The notes under the pieces are model-generated. The model was not told where the DNA came from and did not search any database. It worked only from the letters and a program-made list of their open reading frames with translations. From Luteococcus japonicus (lineage in GTDB: Bacteria > Actinomycetota > Actinomycetes > Propionibacteriales > Propionibacteriaceae): DNA of 64,000 nt. Below are positions 17,236 through 25,899 of the stretch, piece after piece (position 1 is the stretch's first letter; every line of letters begins with the position of its first letter). Location: NCBI RefSeq assembly GCF_003752415.1, contig NZ_RKHG01000001.1:1798001-1862000 (forward strand), in the 5' to 3' direction. The position numbers were made by a program, and so were the translations under genes.

Positions 17236-18399
17236 GTGCACCCGGCACGCTGGGTGCTCGTGTACAGCGCCGAACAACCCGACCTGCGGAACCGCACCCC
17301 CCGAGCCCTCGACGTCGCCCTGCGCGTCGGTATCCCCTTCCTGGTCTCCGTCGCCTGCGGCTGGGTGGCCATCCGCCTGATGGGCCAGGCCAGGTTCGCC
17401 CTGGTCCCGATGGCCATCGCCATGCTGCTGACCGCACTGTTGAGCCCGGCCGTTTCCTGGATGCGCCGCCGGCTCCACGTGCCCGCCTACCTGGCCGGCG
17501 CTCTGGCCCTGGTCGGAACCATGGGCGTCCTGATCGCGGTGATCGGCCATGCCGGCAGCGCCCTGCTGGCGGACGGCGGGAGCATCACGGCGATGGCGCA
17601 GGACGTACTGCACTCCACGGCCGCGTGGTTGCGCGGCGGACCCCTGCACGTACAGGACGGACAGCTTCCCCAGGCGGTGGACAAGGCCCAGGCCTGGCTG
17701 GCCACCAATTCGTCGAACATCGCCTCCACCGTCATGACCTTCGGTGGCTCGCTGAGCGAACTCAGTGCCATGGCCCTGCTCGGCCTGGTCAGCGCCTTCT
17801 TCTTCCTGGGCGACGGGAAGCGCATCTGGCGCAGCATCCTGTGGCTGGTGCCGCCGCGCTCGCGGAACCGGCAGTTCGAGGCCTCCCGCCGCAGCTGGCA
17901 CGCCTTGGAGCTCTACGCCCGCACGGCCGTGGTGGTGGCGGTCATCGACGCGGTGTGTATCGGGTTGGGCGCGCTGCTGCTGGACGTCCCCTTCCCGCTG
18001 CCGCTGGCGATGCTGGTCTTCGTGTCCGCCTTCATCCCCTTCGTGGGCGCCATCGCCTCGGGCGCCGTGGCCGTGGTGCTCGCCCTGTTCACCGGCGGCC
18101 CGACCACCGCGCTGCTGATGGCCGTGGTGGTACTGGCCGTGCAGCAGCTGGAGGGCAATGTGCTGCAGCCGCTGCTGATGGGCCGGGCCGTCAGCCTGCA
18201 CCCCTATGCCGTGATCGTCGGGGTGAGCCTGTCGGGCTACCTCTTCGGCCTGGTGGGCGCCCTGTTGGCGGTGCCGGCGATGGCCGGGGGGATGGCCTGG
18301 CTGCGCTACCTGAACGACACCGATCCATTCCCCCAGCTGGAAGCGGAACCCGATCCCGCTGAGGAGGCGGGCAGCGGCGCCCACCCGGCGCACCCCTGA
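17236..18399 (+). CDS. AI-2E family transporter (TqsA/PerM type)
   Basis: About 387 residues. The family layout is visible: N-terminal hydrophobic pairs, a long soluble region (about 110-180), then the conserved C-terminal block. That block has PLAMLVFVSAFIPFVGAIASG, VLQPLLMGRAVSLHP and a final hydrophobic segment. Members export varied small molecules or ions, and few truly carry autoinducer-2. The start is uncertain. The GTG at 17236 follows GAGAG; other in-frame starts are TTG 17197, GTG 17254 and GTG 17260. The C-terminal tail is acidic. Confidence 0.85.
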   Translation: MHPARWVLVYSAEQPDLRNRTPRALDVALRVGIPFLVSVACGWVAIRLMGQARFALVPMAIAMLLTALLSPAVSWMRRRLHVPAYLAGALALVGTMGVLIAVIGHAGSALLADGGSITAMAQDVLHSTAAWLRGGPLHVQDGQLPQAVDKAQAWLATNSSNIASTVMTFGGSLSELSAMALLGLVSAFFFLGDGKRIWRSILWLVPPRSRNRQFEASRRSWHALELYARTAVVVAVIDAVCIGLGALLLDVPFPLPLAMLVFVSAFIPFVGAIASGAVAVVLALFTGGPTTALLMAVVVLAVQQLEGNVLQPLLMGRAVSLHPYAVIVGVSLSGYLFGLVGALLAVPAMAGGMAWLRYLNDTDPFPQLEAEPDPAEEAGSGAHPAHP

Positions 18400-18416
18400 T
18401 GGCCGGGCGCCGGCCG

Positions 18417-19421
18417 TCAGGGCAGATGCGCGGGCAGGCTGCGACGGGGACCGCGGCGCTCCCGGCGGTCCCCGGCCTGGGCCAGCAGCAGCTCGACGCG
18501 GTATCGGTGCCCCGCGAAGGGCTCCAGCAGCTCGGCGCAGCCGTCGTCGTCCAGTTCCTCGCCGCACAACGCGAAGCTGATCGCGCGGGGGACGTGGTAG
18601 TCACCGATGCTCCACGCGTCAGGATCGCCCAGCGCCTGCTGCCGCACCCGGGCTGCGGTCCAGGGACCGATCCCCGGCAGGGAGCGCAGGGCCGAGTCCG
18701 GATCCGGGCGCTGGGTCACCCGCTCCAGTGCCGAGGCTCGGCGGGCGGCCGCCACCACCGTCGCGGACCGTTTCTGTTCCACCCCCACCGTGAGGTACTC
18801 CCAGGACGGCACCGCGGCCCACTGCGCGGCGGTCAGCGGGAGCACCATGCCGTCCGCCGGATGCCCCACGATGCGGGCCGGTCCCGGCGCCGGATCCCCG
18901 TAACGTCTGGTCAGCCGGGCGATGGAGCGGAAGGCCTCGGCGCCGGTGACCTTCTGCTCGATCACGGCGGGCAGCAGGCTCTCGCAGACCAGGTCCGTCG
19001 CCCCCACGCGCAGCGACGGGTGGCGCCGCACGAGCGCCTTCAGCAGTGGGTGCGAGGGGTGGAAGTCTGCCTCGTCGTGGCAGCCGAGCAGGCGCGGCAC
19101 CTGGTCCAGCGCCCAGCTGCTCCCCTCACCCCACGCGGTGGCCTCCACATCGGGTCCGTCATCACACAATCGCAACAGGACGGGACCCAGCGGTGTGACG
19201 CTGGCCCGCCACCACACGTCGCCGGTCCGTCGGTGCGTCGGATCCCCGCCGGACCGCCGGAGCCGTCCGAGGCAGGAATCAAGCCGTCCGGCCGCCGACA
19301 AGATCCTTCGGGAGGACGGCCTCGCAGCGGGTATGGTGGCCGCGGCTGGAGGCACCACGGTGCCACGCCGGGGGAACAGACGCTCGGTCACAGCTCGCTT
19401 CCATCGCAGGTCATTGGTCAA
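18417..19421 (-). CDS. AlkA-like DNA-3-methyladenine glycosylase (HhH-GPD)
   Basis: Up to 334 residues; the start is uncertain because homology begins only near residue 45 (RLDSCLGRLRRSGGDP). The helix-hairpin-helix motif LPGIGPWTAARVRQQALGDP is followed by DAWSIGDYHVPRAI, whose aspartate (IGD) is the usual catalytic residue of the HhH-GPD superfamily. These enzymes excise alkylated purines. The annotated start is only 13 bases from yibE, facing away, so either the promoters overlap heavily or translation starts further downstream. Confidence 0.8.
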   Translation of the reverse strand: MTNDLRWKRAVTERLFPRRGTVVPPAAATIPAARPSSRRILSAAGRLDSCLGRLRRSGGDPTHRRTGDVWWRASVTPLGPVLLRLCDDGPDVEATAWGEGSSWALDQVPRLLGCHDEADFHPSHPLLKALVRRHPSLRVGATDLVCESLLPAVIEQKVTGAEAFRSIARLTRRYGDPAPGPARIVGHPADGMVLPLTAAQWAAVPSWEYLTVGVEQKRSATVVAAARRASALERVTQRPDPDSALRSLPGIGPWTAARVRQQALGDPDAWSIGDYHVPRAISFALCGEELDDDGCAELLEPFAGHRYRVELLLAQAGDRRERRGPRRSLPAHLP

Positions 19422-19434
19422 AGGTTAGGCCCTC

Positions 19435-20853
19435 ATGGCACATTCCCATTCCCACTCCACCCGCAGCGACGATCCGGAGATCCGGCGGCTCGAGCAACGG
19501 GCACTGGGCCTGATGATGAGCTTCCTGGTGCCCATCGCCGTGCTCACCGTCACCGCCCTGGTCTGGCTGTGGCCGCACGACGTGACCTCGCACATCAAGA
19601 ACGACACCTCGTCGGTGATGGTCCCGGGCGTCACCATGCCGAAGGCCCACGTGACGATGGTCAACGAGGTCAGTTGCGAGGGCACGACGGGATCCATCGC
19701 GAATGACACCCGTGCCTGCGCCAACCTGCACGTGCAACTCACGGAGGGCCCGGAGACCGGCCAGACCTACGAGGTGATGGTCACGGCGGCCATCTACGCG
19801 TCGGGGATCGACCCCGGGGACACGGTGAAGCTCTACCGGATGCCCTCCCCCCAGGACGGCACCACCGTCTACCAGTTCGCGGACTTCGAACGCAGCGCAC
19901 CGCTGATCTTCTTCACCGTCCTGCTGGCGGTCCTGGTGGTGCTGGTGGCCCGGTGGCGTGGCTTCGCCTCCCTGCTCGGCCTGGTCTTCGCGGCCGTCGT
20001 GATGTGGAAGTTCCTCTTCCCGGCACTGATCGTGGGGCACAATCCGACGATCGTGGGGCTGGCGGCGAGCTCCGCCATCATGTTCGTGGTGCTGTACACC
20101 GCCCACGGTTTCTCCACGCGCACGACGACGGCGCTGGTGGGCACCCTGTTCGGCCTGATGATCACGGCGGCGCTGGGTTTCTGGGCCACGAAGTGGGCGC
20201 ACCTGACCGGTGTCTCCAGCGAGGACGACTACCTGCTGGCCAGTTCCGCGCCGAACCTGCCGCTGCAGTCCGTGGTGATCTGCGGCGTGATCATCGCCGG
20301 CCTGGGCGTGCTGAACGACGTCACCATCACCCAGGCCTCCGCGGTCTGGGAACTGGCGGAGGGTGGCGGACGCCGCCGCAAGGACCTGTTCCTGGGTGCG
20401 ATGCGGATTGGCCGTGACCACATCGCGTCGACGGTCTACACCATGGCCTTCGCGACGGCGGGTGCCATCCTGTCGGTCCTGTTGCTGCTGAGCATCTACC
20501 AGCGGCCGCTGGGCGAGGTGCTGACCAGCGAGATGTTCGCCGCGGAGCTGGTGCGCACCCTGGTGGGCTCCATCGGATTGGCACTGGCAGTGCCGGTGAC
20601 GACGGGCATCGCGGTGGCCGCCGTGACCGCCGGCCGTCCCCTTCCCCGCCGGGACCAGATCATGCCGCAGAAGCAGCCGGAAGCCCGGCAGCCGGAACAG
20701 CCCGCACTGCTGACCCCGGCTCGGGCCTCGAAGCCGGAGCGGGGGGTGGACCACCCGACACTCACGAACATGGGGATCGTGCGCCCCGGCCGGGCGCGCC
20801 CCAGCACCGAACAGGACCTGTTCAAGCGGCCGCAGGGGCCCGACGAGGTCTGA
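19435..20853 (+). CDS. YibE/F family membrane protein
   Basis: About 472 residues. A His/Ser-rich start (MAHSHSHSTRS), one membrane helix near 25-45, an extracytoplasmic region to about 155, then a bundle of about seven helices. The signature segments are FASLLGLVFAAVVMWKFLFPAL, SAIMFVVLYTAHGFSTRT and TITQASAVWELAEGGGRRR, all typical of YibE/F proteins. The function is unknown in the family. The tail after about residue 410 is hydrophilic and low in similarity. The stop lies only 10 bases before a truncated TPR gene, and the junction looks like a deletion endpoint. Confidence 0.85.
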   Translation: MAHSHSHSTRSDDPEIRRLEQRALGLMMSFLVPIAVLTVTALVWLWPHDVTSHIKNDTSSVMVPGVTMPKAHVTMVNEVSCEGTTGSIANDTRACANLHVQLTEGPETGQTYEVMVTAAIYASGIDPGDTVKLYRMPSPQDGTTVYQFADFERSAPLIFFTVLLAVLVVLVARWRGFASLLGLVFAAVVMWKFLFPALIVGHNPTIVGLAASSAIMFVVLYTAHGFSTRTTTALVGTLFGLMITAALGFWATKWAHLTGVSSEDDYLLASSAPNLPLQSVVICGVIIAGLGVLNDVTITQASAVWELAEGGGRRRKDLFLGAMRIGRDHIASTVYTMAFATAGAILSVLLLLSIYQRPLGEVLTSEMFAAELVRTLVGSIGLALAVPVTTGIAVAAVTAGRPLPRRDQIMPQKQPEARQPEQPALLTPARASKPERGVDHPTLTNMGIVRPGRARPSTEQDLFKRPQGPDEV

Positions 20854-20863
20854 CGGTGCGGGG

Positions 20864-21226
20864 GACTATGCCAATGCCGCCAGGTGGCAGAAGCGCGTCA
20901 CCGAGGTCACCCCGAAGGACCCCACGGCCTGGCTGGCCCTGGGCGTCGCCCACTTCAACGGCGCAAACCTCAAGGATGCCGAGGTCTCCTGGACCAAGGC
21001 CAAGGAACTGGACCCCAAGCAGGCCGTGACCTACTACAACCTCGGCTTCCTGTACATGTCGAAGAATGACATGGCCAAGGCCCGCGAGAACTGGCAGAAG
21101 GTGGTGGACCTGGACCCCAAGTCCGAGCTGGCCAAGAGCGTCCAGTCCCACCTGGGCAAGTCCCCCAGCGCGTCCGCCTCCCCGTCGGCCAAGGCAGGCA
21201 GCCCGTCGGCCTCGCCCTCACGCTGA
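20864..21226 (+). pseudogene. 5'-truncated TPR protein of the cytochrome c maturation operon
   Basis: The frame encodes about 120 residues of tetratricopeptide repeats. DYANAARWQKRVTEVTPKDP is the first, TAWLALGVAHFNGANLKDAE the second, and TYYNLGFLYMSKNDMAKARE the third. A Ser/Pro/Ala tail follows. No in-frame ATG or GTG with a ribosome binding site exists upstream; the open frame simply continues into the end of yibE. GTG 21023 or ATG 21026 would leave only the last repeat. Related operons have an N-terminal membrane region and earlier repeats, missing here. A short coupled product from a rare start cannot be excluded. Confidence 0.65.
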
Positions 21227-21250
21227 CCCGGTCCCGCACCGGACACCACC

Positions 21251-21940
21251 ATGGACAATCCCACGCTCCCGATCGCGCTGCTGGCCGGCATCATCAGTTT
21301 CGCCTCGCCATGCTTCCTGCCGATCGTGCCCGTCTACGTCGGCTACCTGGTGGGCACCGACGAGCAGGAGCGCACCCGCGCCGCGGCGCTGAAACAGTCC
21401 TTGGCCTTCGTGGCCGGATTCAGCATCGTCTTCGTCGGGCTCTGGGCCTCCATCGGCCTGATCGGCTGGGTGATCGGCGACCACCGAGACCTGATGCGCT
21501 GGATCGGCGGACTGGTACTGGTGGTGATGGGGCTGCACGTCGCCGGCCTGATCCGGATCCCACTGCTGGCCCGCACCATGGGCGGCCCGCGCTCCGGCCG
21601 CGGCGCCCAGGCCCCCGGCCTGCGCCGCTCACTGCTGCTCGGCCTGGCCTTCGGCGCCGGCTGGACGCCCTGCATCGGGCCCATCCTCGGCGGCATCATC
21701 GGGTTGGCCACCCAGACCAGCAGCGTCGGCCAGGGCGCCGCCCTGCTGGTTGCCTACTGCCTGGGGCTGGGCATCCCCTTCGTCGCGGTCGCTCTCGGGG
21801 CGTCCTGGGTGAGCGAGAAGCTCTCCTGGTTGACCCGCCACGAGGCCGCCGTCCAACTGATCTCGGGGGCGCTGCTCGTGCTCGTCGGCTTCCTGGTGAT
21901 CACCAACCAGTTCAGCAGGCTTGCCGCCTTCGGAGTATGA
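21251..21940 (+). CDS. ccdA: Cytochrome c biogenesis protein CcdA
   Basis: This is a 229-residue membrane protein with six helices. The first redox cysteine lies in SFASPCFLPIVPVYVGYL and the second in FGAGWTPCIGPILGGI, the two cysteines that carry electrons across the membrane in CcdA. It passes reducing power from cytosolic thioredoxin to outward-facing thioredoxin-like proteins that keep apocytochrome c thiols reduced. It leads the ccdA-resB-ccsB-resA operon, with 10 bases to resB. Confidence 0.93.
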   Translation: MDNPTLPIALLAGIISFASPCFLPIVPVYVGYLVGTDEQERTRAAALKQSLAFVAGFSIVFVGLWASIGLIGWVIGDHRDLMRWIGGLVLVVMGLHVAGLIRIPLLARTMGGPRSGRGAQAPGLRRSLLLGLAFGAGWTPCIGPILGGIIGLATQTSSVGQGAALLVAYCLGLGIPFVAVALGASWVSEKLSWLTRHEAAVQLISGALLVLVGFLVITNQFSRLAAFGV

Positions 21941-21950
21941 GGAGACCAGC

Positions 21951-23534
21951 ATGAGTACCGCAGTTGCCAGTGGCGGCGACATCAGTCCCAAGGACCTGTT
22001 CCGACGCATCTACCGCCTGTTCCACAACAAGCGCTTTGGCCTGTGGCTGATCTTCGCGATGACCTTCCTGAGTCTGGTGGGTGTGCTCTTCGACCAAGTT
22101 CCGGCCGAGGTGCGGGCGGACCCGGGGCGCTACCGCGAATTCCTGGAGCAGGTGCACCCCAAGTTCCGCGGCTGGACCTATCCGCTGAGCATGATGGGCG
22201 TCTTCCACATGTTCAGCTCGTGGCCCTTCCGGATCGTCAACCTGCTCCTGGTGCTCAGCATCATCGCCTGCACCACGCACCGCCTGCCCACCCTGTGGCG
22301 CAATGCCACCAAGCCGCACACCCATGTGCGCGAGGGCTTCTTCGACCACGCCCGCACCCATCGCACCAGCGTCGTGGCCGGCGATGCGCAGCAGCTCTAC
22401 GCCGAGGCGAAGTCCAAGCTGGCCGCGAAGCGCTTCCGTGTGATCGAGGACAACCGCGACGCCACGGAGGGCCTCAACCTCTATGCCGACCGCTACCGCT
22501 GGATGCCACTGGGCACCGCGCTGGCGCACACCGCCTTCTGCCTGATCCTGCTCGGTGTGCTGGTCACCAACAACACCGGATTCCACGAGGAGGAGTTCAC
22601 CGTCCCGATCGGGATGGGGCCGCAGGCCGTCGGGCACGGCACCAACCTGGCCGTCGAGGCGAAGAGCTTCACCGACAGCTACCACGACGACGGCTCCCCG
22701 ATGGACTATGCCGCCGACGTGGTGCTGTGGGAGGACGGCAAGCCCGTCAAGGAGCACCTGCTCAAGGTGAACTCGCCGCTCAAGCAAGGGCGGATCATGT
22801 TCAACCAGTCCTACTTCGGCTTCGCCGCGGACATGACCGTGAAGGACGCCGCCGGCAAGGAGATCCTGCACACCGGTGTGCCACTGCAGTACGCCACCGA
22901 CGACCAGCTGCAGAACTACGGCCGCCAGGCCCTGCCCGACGGCCGGATGATCGTCGTGATCGCCCCCGCCTCGGGCCAGATCGACGCGCAGATCGGCCCC
23001 GGCCAGGTGATGGTTGACCTCTACGACGCCGACCGCAAGCCCGTTGACTCCCAGGTGCTGAGCCAGGGCAAGCCGCTGACCATGGACGGGCTGCAGGTCA
23101 CCTTCAACCGGGAGCGCCAGTTCACCGGCCTGATGGTCAGCAAGGACAATGGTGCGCCGCTGGTGTGGCTGGGTTCCCTGCTGCTCGTGCTGGGCATGCT
23201 GAGCACCATGTTCTTCCGCCACCAGCGGCTGTGGCTGCGCATCCACCCCGACGCGGCGGGCAACACCCTGCGGATCGGCTCGCCGGACAAGCACGACATC
23301 CTCTTCGAGGCGGAGGTGACCCGCTTCGTCGAGAGCCTGGGCGGCAGGACCACCGCCACCAGCCATGACGCCCACGAGGAACGTGACGTGGCCGTCCCCG
23401 AGGACGACGACGTCGTCCCCGCCCTCTTCGGTTCCCGAACCGCCGATGACACGACCCCCCTCACGCCCCCCGACACCACCTACCCGACCCCCGAGCCTGT
23501 CGAGGGGACCACCACTGGGAGCAAGAATGCTTGA
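21951..23534 (+). CDS. resB: System II cytochrome c synthase subunit ResB
   Basis: About 527 residues. GAGGAG precedes the ATG at 21951. Four membrane helices are expected: near 25-45 (FGLWLIFAMTFLSLVGVLF), near 80-100, near 190 (GTALAHTAFCLILLGVLVTN), and near 410 (LVWLGSLLLVLGMLSTMFF). A large outward-facing domain separates the last two. With CcsB it forms the heme-handling synthase that attaches heme to apocytochrome c. The extreme C-terminus YPTPEPVEGTTTGSKNA is encoded by a palindromic repeat rather than conserved sequence. It overlaps ccsB by 8 bases. Confidence 0.92.
   Translation: MSTAVASGGDISPKDLFRRIYRLFHNKRFGLWLIFAMTFLSLVGVLFDQVPAEVRADPGRYREFLEQVHPKFRGWTYPLSMMGVFHMFSSWPFRIVNLLLVLSIIACTTHRLPTLWRNATKPHTHVREGFFDHARTHRTSVVAGDAQQLYAEAKSKLAAKRFRVIEDNRDATEGLNLYADRYRWMPLGTALAHTAFCLILLGVLVTNNTGFHEEEFTVPIGMGPQAVGHGTNLAVEAKSFTDSYHDDGSPMDYAADVVLWEDGKPVKEHLLKVNSPLKQGRIMFNQSYFGFAADMTVKDAAGKEILHTGVPLQYATDDQLQNYGRQALPDGRMIVVIAPASGQIDAQIGPGQVMVDLYDADRKPVDSQVLSQGKPLTMDGLQVTFNRERQFTGLMVSKDNGAPLVWLGSLLLVLGMLSTMFFRHQRLWLRIHPDAAGNTLRIGSPDKHDILFEAEVTRFVESLGGRTTATSHDAHEERDVAVPEDDDVVPALFGSRTADDTTPLTPPDTTYPTPEPVEGTTTGSKNA
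23488..23507. repeat. REP-like palindrome inside the resB 3' end
   Basis: CCCCCGAGCCTGTCGAGGGG is a near-palindrome with arms CCCCGA/TCGAGGGG. It is translated as TPEPVEG in the ResB tail. The identical 20-mer occurs inside copA at 58798-58817. Confidence 0.75.
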
Positions 23535-24408
23535 GATCTCGAAGTTCGCCCTCAGCGCGGCGGTGATCCTGGTGGCGCTGGCCGCCGTGGCCTTCGTCGC
23601 CGGACTGACCACCAGCCGTCGCCCCGCCCCCGTGATGGCCGGTGCCGGCGGTCCGTCGGTTCCCTCGACCAGCCTTGAGACGGGGACCACCGCCACCCGC
23701 GGTGTGGCCTGGTACGGCAGCCAGCTGACCCTGGCCGGGTTCATCGCGATGAGCATCTGGTTCATCGCCCGCACCATCGTCGTCAAGCACGCCCCCTTCG
23801 CGAACCAGTACGAGTTCGCCTGCGCCTTCGGCTGGGGCATGCTCGCCTTCTACGTCTACTTCGAGCGCCGCCACCAGGCCCGCTTCCTGGGCATCGCCCT
23901 GCTGCCGATGGCACTGGCCGTGCTGATCTACGCCGCCACCCGCGACGACATCACCAAGCCCCTGATGCCGGCCCTGCAGAGCCCCTTCATGCTGACGGTG
24001 CACGTCTTCCTGGCGGTCCTGGGCTACGGCGCCGGCGGTGTCGCATCGGCCGCCGGCATCCTGTACCTGCTCAAGCCGAAGGTGAACTGGGCGGCCCTGC
24101 CGTCGCGTGAGCGCCTCGACGAGCTGGGCTACCGCGCCGTCGTGTTCAGCTTCCCGCTGCTGACCATGATGAACATCCAGGGCGCCATCTGGGCCAACAA
24201 TGCCTGGGGCAAGTACTGGAGCTGGGACCCCAAGGAGACCGCCGCACTGGTCACCTGGCTGATCTACGGCGCCTACATCCACGCCCGCGTCACCAAGGGC
24301 TGGCAGGGCAACCGCTCCGCCTGGTTGCTGATCCTGGGCTTCGGCGCCATCATCTTCACCTTCCTCGGCAACCACTTCTTCGGTGGCATGCACTCCTACG
24401 GAGGCTGA
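23527..24408 (+). CDS. ccsB: System II cytochrome c synthase subunit CcsB (CcsA family)
   Basis: About 293 residues, starting at the ATG at 23527 (GGGAGCAAGA upstream) that overlaps the resB stop. About eight helices. The heme-binding WWD-type motif reads WGKYWSWDPKETAALVTWLIYGAYIH. Conserved histidines are in HVFLAVLGYGAGG and FLGNHFFGGMHSYGG. Residues about 39-56 (AGAGGPSVPSTSLETGTT) are an unusual soluble insert encoded by a diverged REP-like repeat. Confidence 0.92.
   Translation: MLEISKFALSAAVILVALAAVAFVAGLTTSRRPAPVMAGAGGPSVPSTSLETGTTATRGVAWYGSQLTLAGFIAMSIWFIARTIVVKHAPFANQYEFACAFGWGMLAFYVYFERRHQARFLGIALLPMALAVLIYAATRDDITKPLMPALQSPFMLTVHVFLAVLGYGAGGVASAAGILYLLKPKVNWAALPSRERLDELGYRAVVFSFPLLTMMNIQGAIWANNAWGKYWSWDPKETAALVTWLIYGAYIHARVTKGWQGNRSAWLLILGFGAIIFTFLGNHFFGGMHSYGG
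23662..23688. repeat. Diverged REP-like palindrome in the ccsB 5' region
   Basis: CCCTCGACCAG with a following GAGACGGGGACC resembles the reverse complement of the repeat at 23488, so the two form an inverted pair about 150 bases apart spanning the resB/ccsB junction. It is translated as PSTSLETGT. Confidence 0.5.
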
Positions 24409-24411
24409 CCC

Positions 24412-25056
24412 ATGAGCGAGAACACCACGGACCCGGCGATGACCTCGGGTGACTGGCGCGCCAAGCTGCGCCAGAGCAAGTTCGGCAGCACCGGCGTGCT
24501 GCTGCTGACCCTGGCCCTCGTCCTCGCCGGCGCCTGGTTCGTGAACCGGGCGGATTCCCGCGAGACCATCAACCAGGCCGACCAGAGTGGCGGCGCCGCC
24601 CAGGTGACCCTTGAGGGCGACCAGAGCGGTTCGGCGCCGGAGATCGGCAAGCCCGCGCCGCAGTTCCGCGCCACGACGATGGATGGCAAGGAGGTCTCGC
24701 TGGCGTCGCTGAAGGGCAAGCCCGTGTGGATCACCTTCGGTGCCACCTGGTGCACCGCCTGCCGCGCCGAGGCCCCGGACATCGAGCAGGCCTGGCAGAA
24801 GGCCAAGGCGAAGGACGCCGTCGTGCTGGCGGTCTTCATCAGTGAGGATGCGGCCACCGTGCGCGGCTACGCCAACCGGCTCAACCTCAGCTTCCCGATG
24901 ATCAGTGATCCGGACACCACCATCGCGTCGCGCTACCGCTCGATCGGGATCCCCTCGCACTTCTTCATCGACCGAGAGGGCAACCTGCAGGCCTCCCACG
25001 TCGGCGCCCTCACCGCGGACCAGATGGCCGAGAACCTGGCCAAGGTCGGCGCCTGA
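24412..25056 (+). CDS. resA: Membrane-anchored thioredoxin-like protein (ResA/TlpA)
   Basis: This is a 214-residue protein with one N-terminal membrane anchor (GVLLLTLALVLAGAWFV, about residues 25-41). An outward-facing TlpA-like domain follows. The redox motif is WCTAC in FGATWCTACRAEAPDIE. The cis-proline region is SIGIPSHFFIDREG. It should reduce the disulfide of apocytochrome c CxxCH sites using electrons from CcdA. It follows ccsB by 3 bases, completing a System II set. No c-type cytochrome gene is in the window. Confidence 0.9.
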   Translation: MSENTTDPAMTSGDWRAKLRQSKFGSTGVLLLTLALVLAGAWFVNRADSRETINQADQSGGAAQVTLEGDQSGSAPEIGKPAPQFRATTMDGKEVSLASLKGKPVWITFGATWCTACRAEAPDIEQAWQKAKAKDAVVLAVFISEDAATVRGYANRLNLSFPMISDPDTTIASRYRSIGIPSHFFIDREGNLQASHVGALTADQMAENLAKVGA

Positions 25057-25099
25057 AGGACCATCACACCTCTCGACGACAGGAAGGCCTGGTCTGGGC

Positions 25100-25875
25100 A
25101 TGCTGGCAATCCACTACACCGGCACCGGACGAGCCGCCGGCGTCCTGACCCACGCTGAGCTCCCCGATCCCCACCCAGGCCCGGGCGAGGTGCGGGTCCG
25201 GGTGCACTTCTCGGGCATCAACCCCGGCGACACCAAGAAGCGGTTGGACTGGTCGGGAACGGGATGGCGCACCCGCTGGTGATTCCCCGCAGCGACGGGT
25301 CGGGCGTCGTCGACGAGGTCGGCCCCGGGGTGGACCCGTCGCGCATCGGGCGGCGGGTGTGGGTCTGGGGCGCGCAGAGCTACCGAGCCTTCGGCACCGC
25401 CGCCCAGTACGTGTGCGTGCCACAGGTACTGGCCGTCGGCCTGCCCGACGAGGTGAGCGACGAGATCGGTGCCTGCCTGGGGATTCCGGTCAGCACAGCC
25501 CACCGGTGCGTCTTCGCCGACGGGTCGGTGCGGTCATGGGTGATGCTGGTGCAGGGCGTGCTGGGTGCCGTCGGTGGCATGGCGGCAGACCTGGCCCGTC
25601 GCGACGGGGCGCGCGTGATCGGGACGGTGCGCCGCAGCAGCGACCTGCCGCTGGGAGCCAATGCGGCCCTCGATGCCGCTGTGACGGCCCCCGATGCGGT
25701 GATCGCCGCCTACGCCTCGGACGCCGACCCGGTGACGATCCCGTTCTGGAGCCTGCTGTTCAAGAATGTGACGCTGCGGCTGCTGGGCAGCGACGACTTT
25801 GACGCCGATGCCCGGGCCGCCGCCGCCCACGACCTGGTCGACTCCGGCGTGCGACACCGGGTGCTGCTGCCATTC
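25100..25875 (+). pseudogene. Zinc-type alcohol dehydrogenase/quinone oxidoreductase, frameshifted
   Basis: The first frame gives MLAIHYTGTGRAAGVLTHAE through GINPGDTKKRLDWSGTG and then stops at 25282. The continuation (MAHPLVIPRSDGSGVVDEVGPG, then GVLGAVGGMAADLARRDGARV) is in another frame from about 25264. Restoring one lost base in GGGATGG would rejoin them. Further losses are likely. The segment from GANAALD to AAVTAPDAVI seems to skip part of the Rossmann domain, ADARAAAAHDLVDSG skips the usual helices, and there is no natural stop before the convergent ABC gene. An MDR enzyme in decay. Confidence 0.8.
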
Positions 25876-25899
25876 CCTCAGTCGGCGTCGGTTCGCGGC

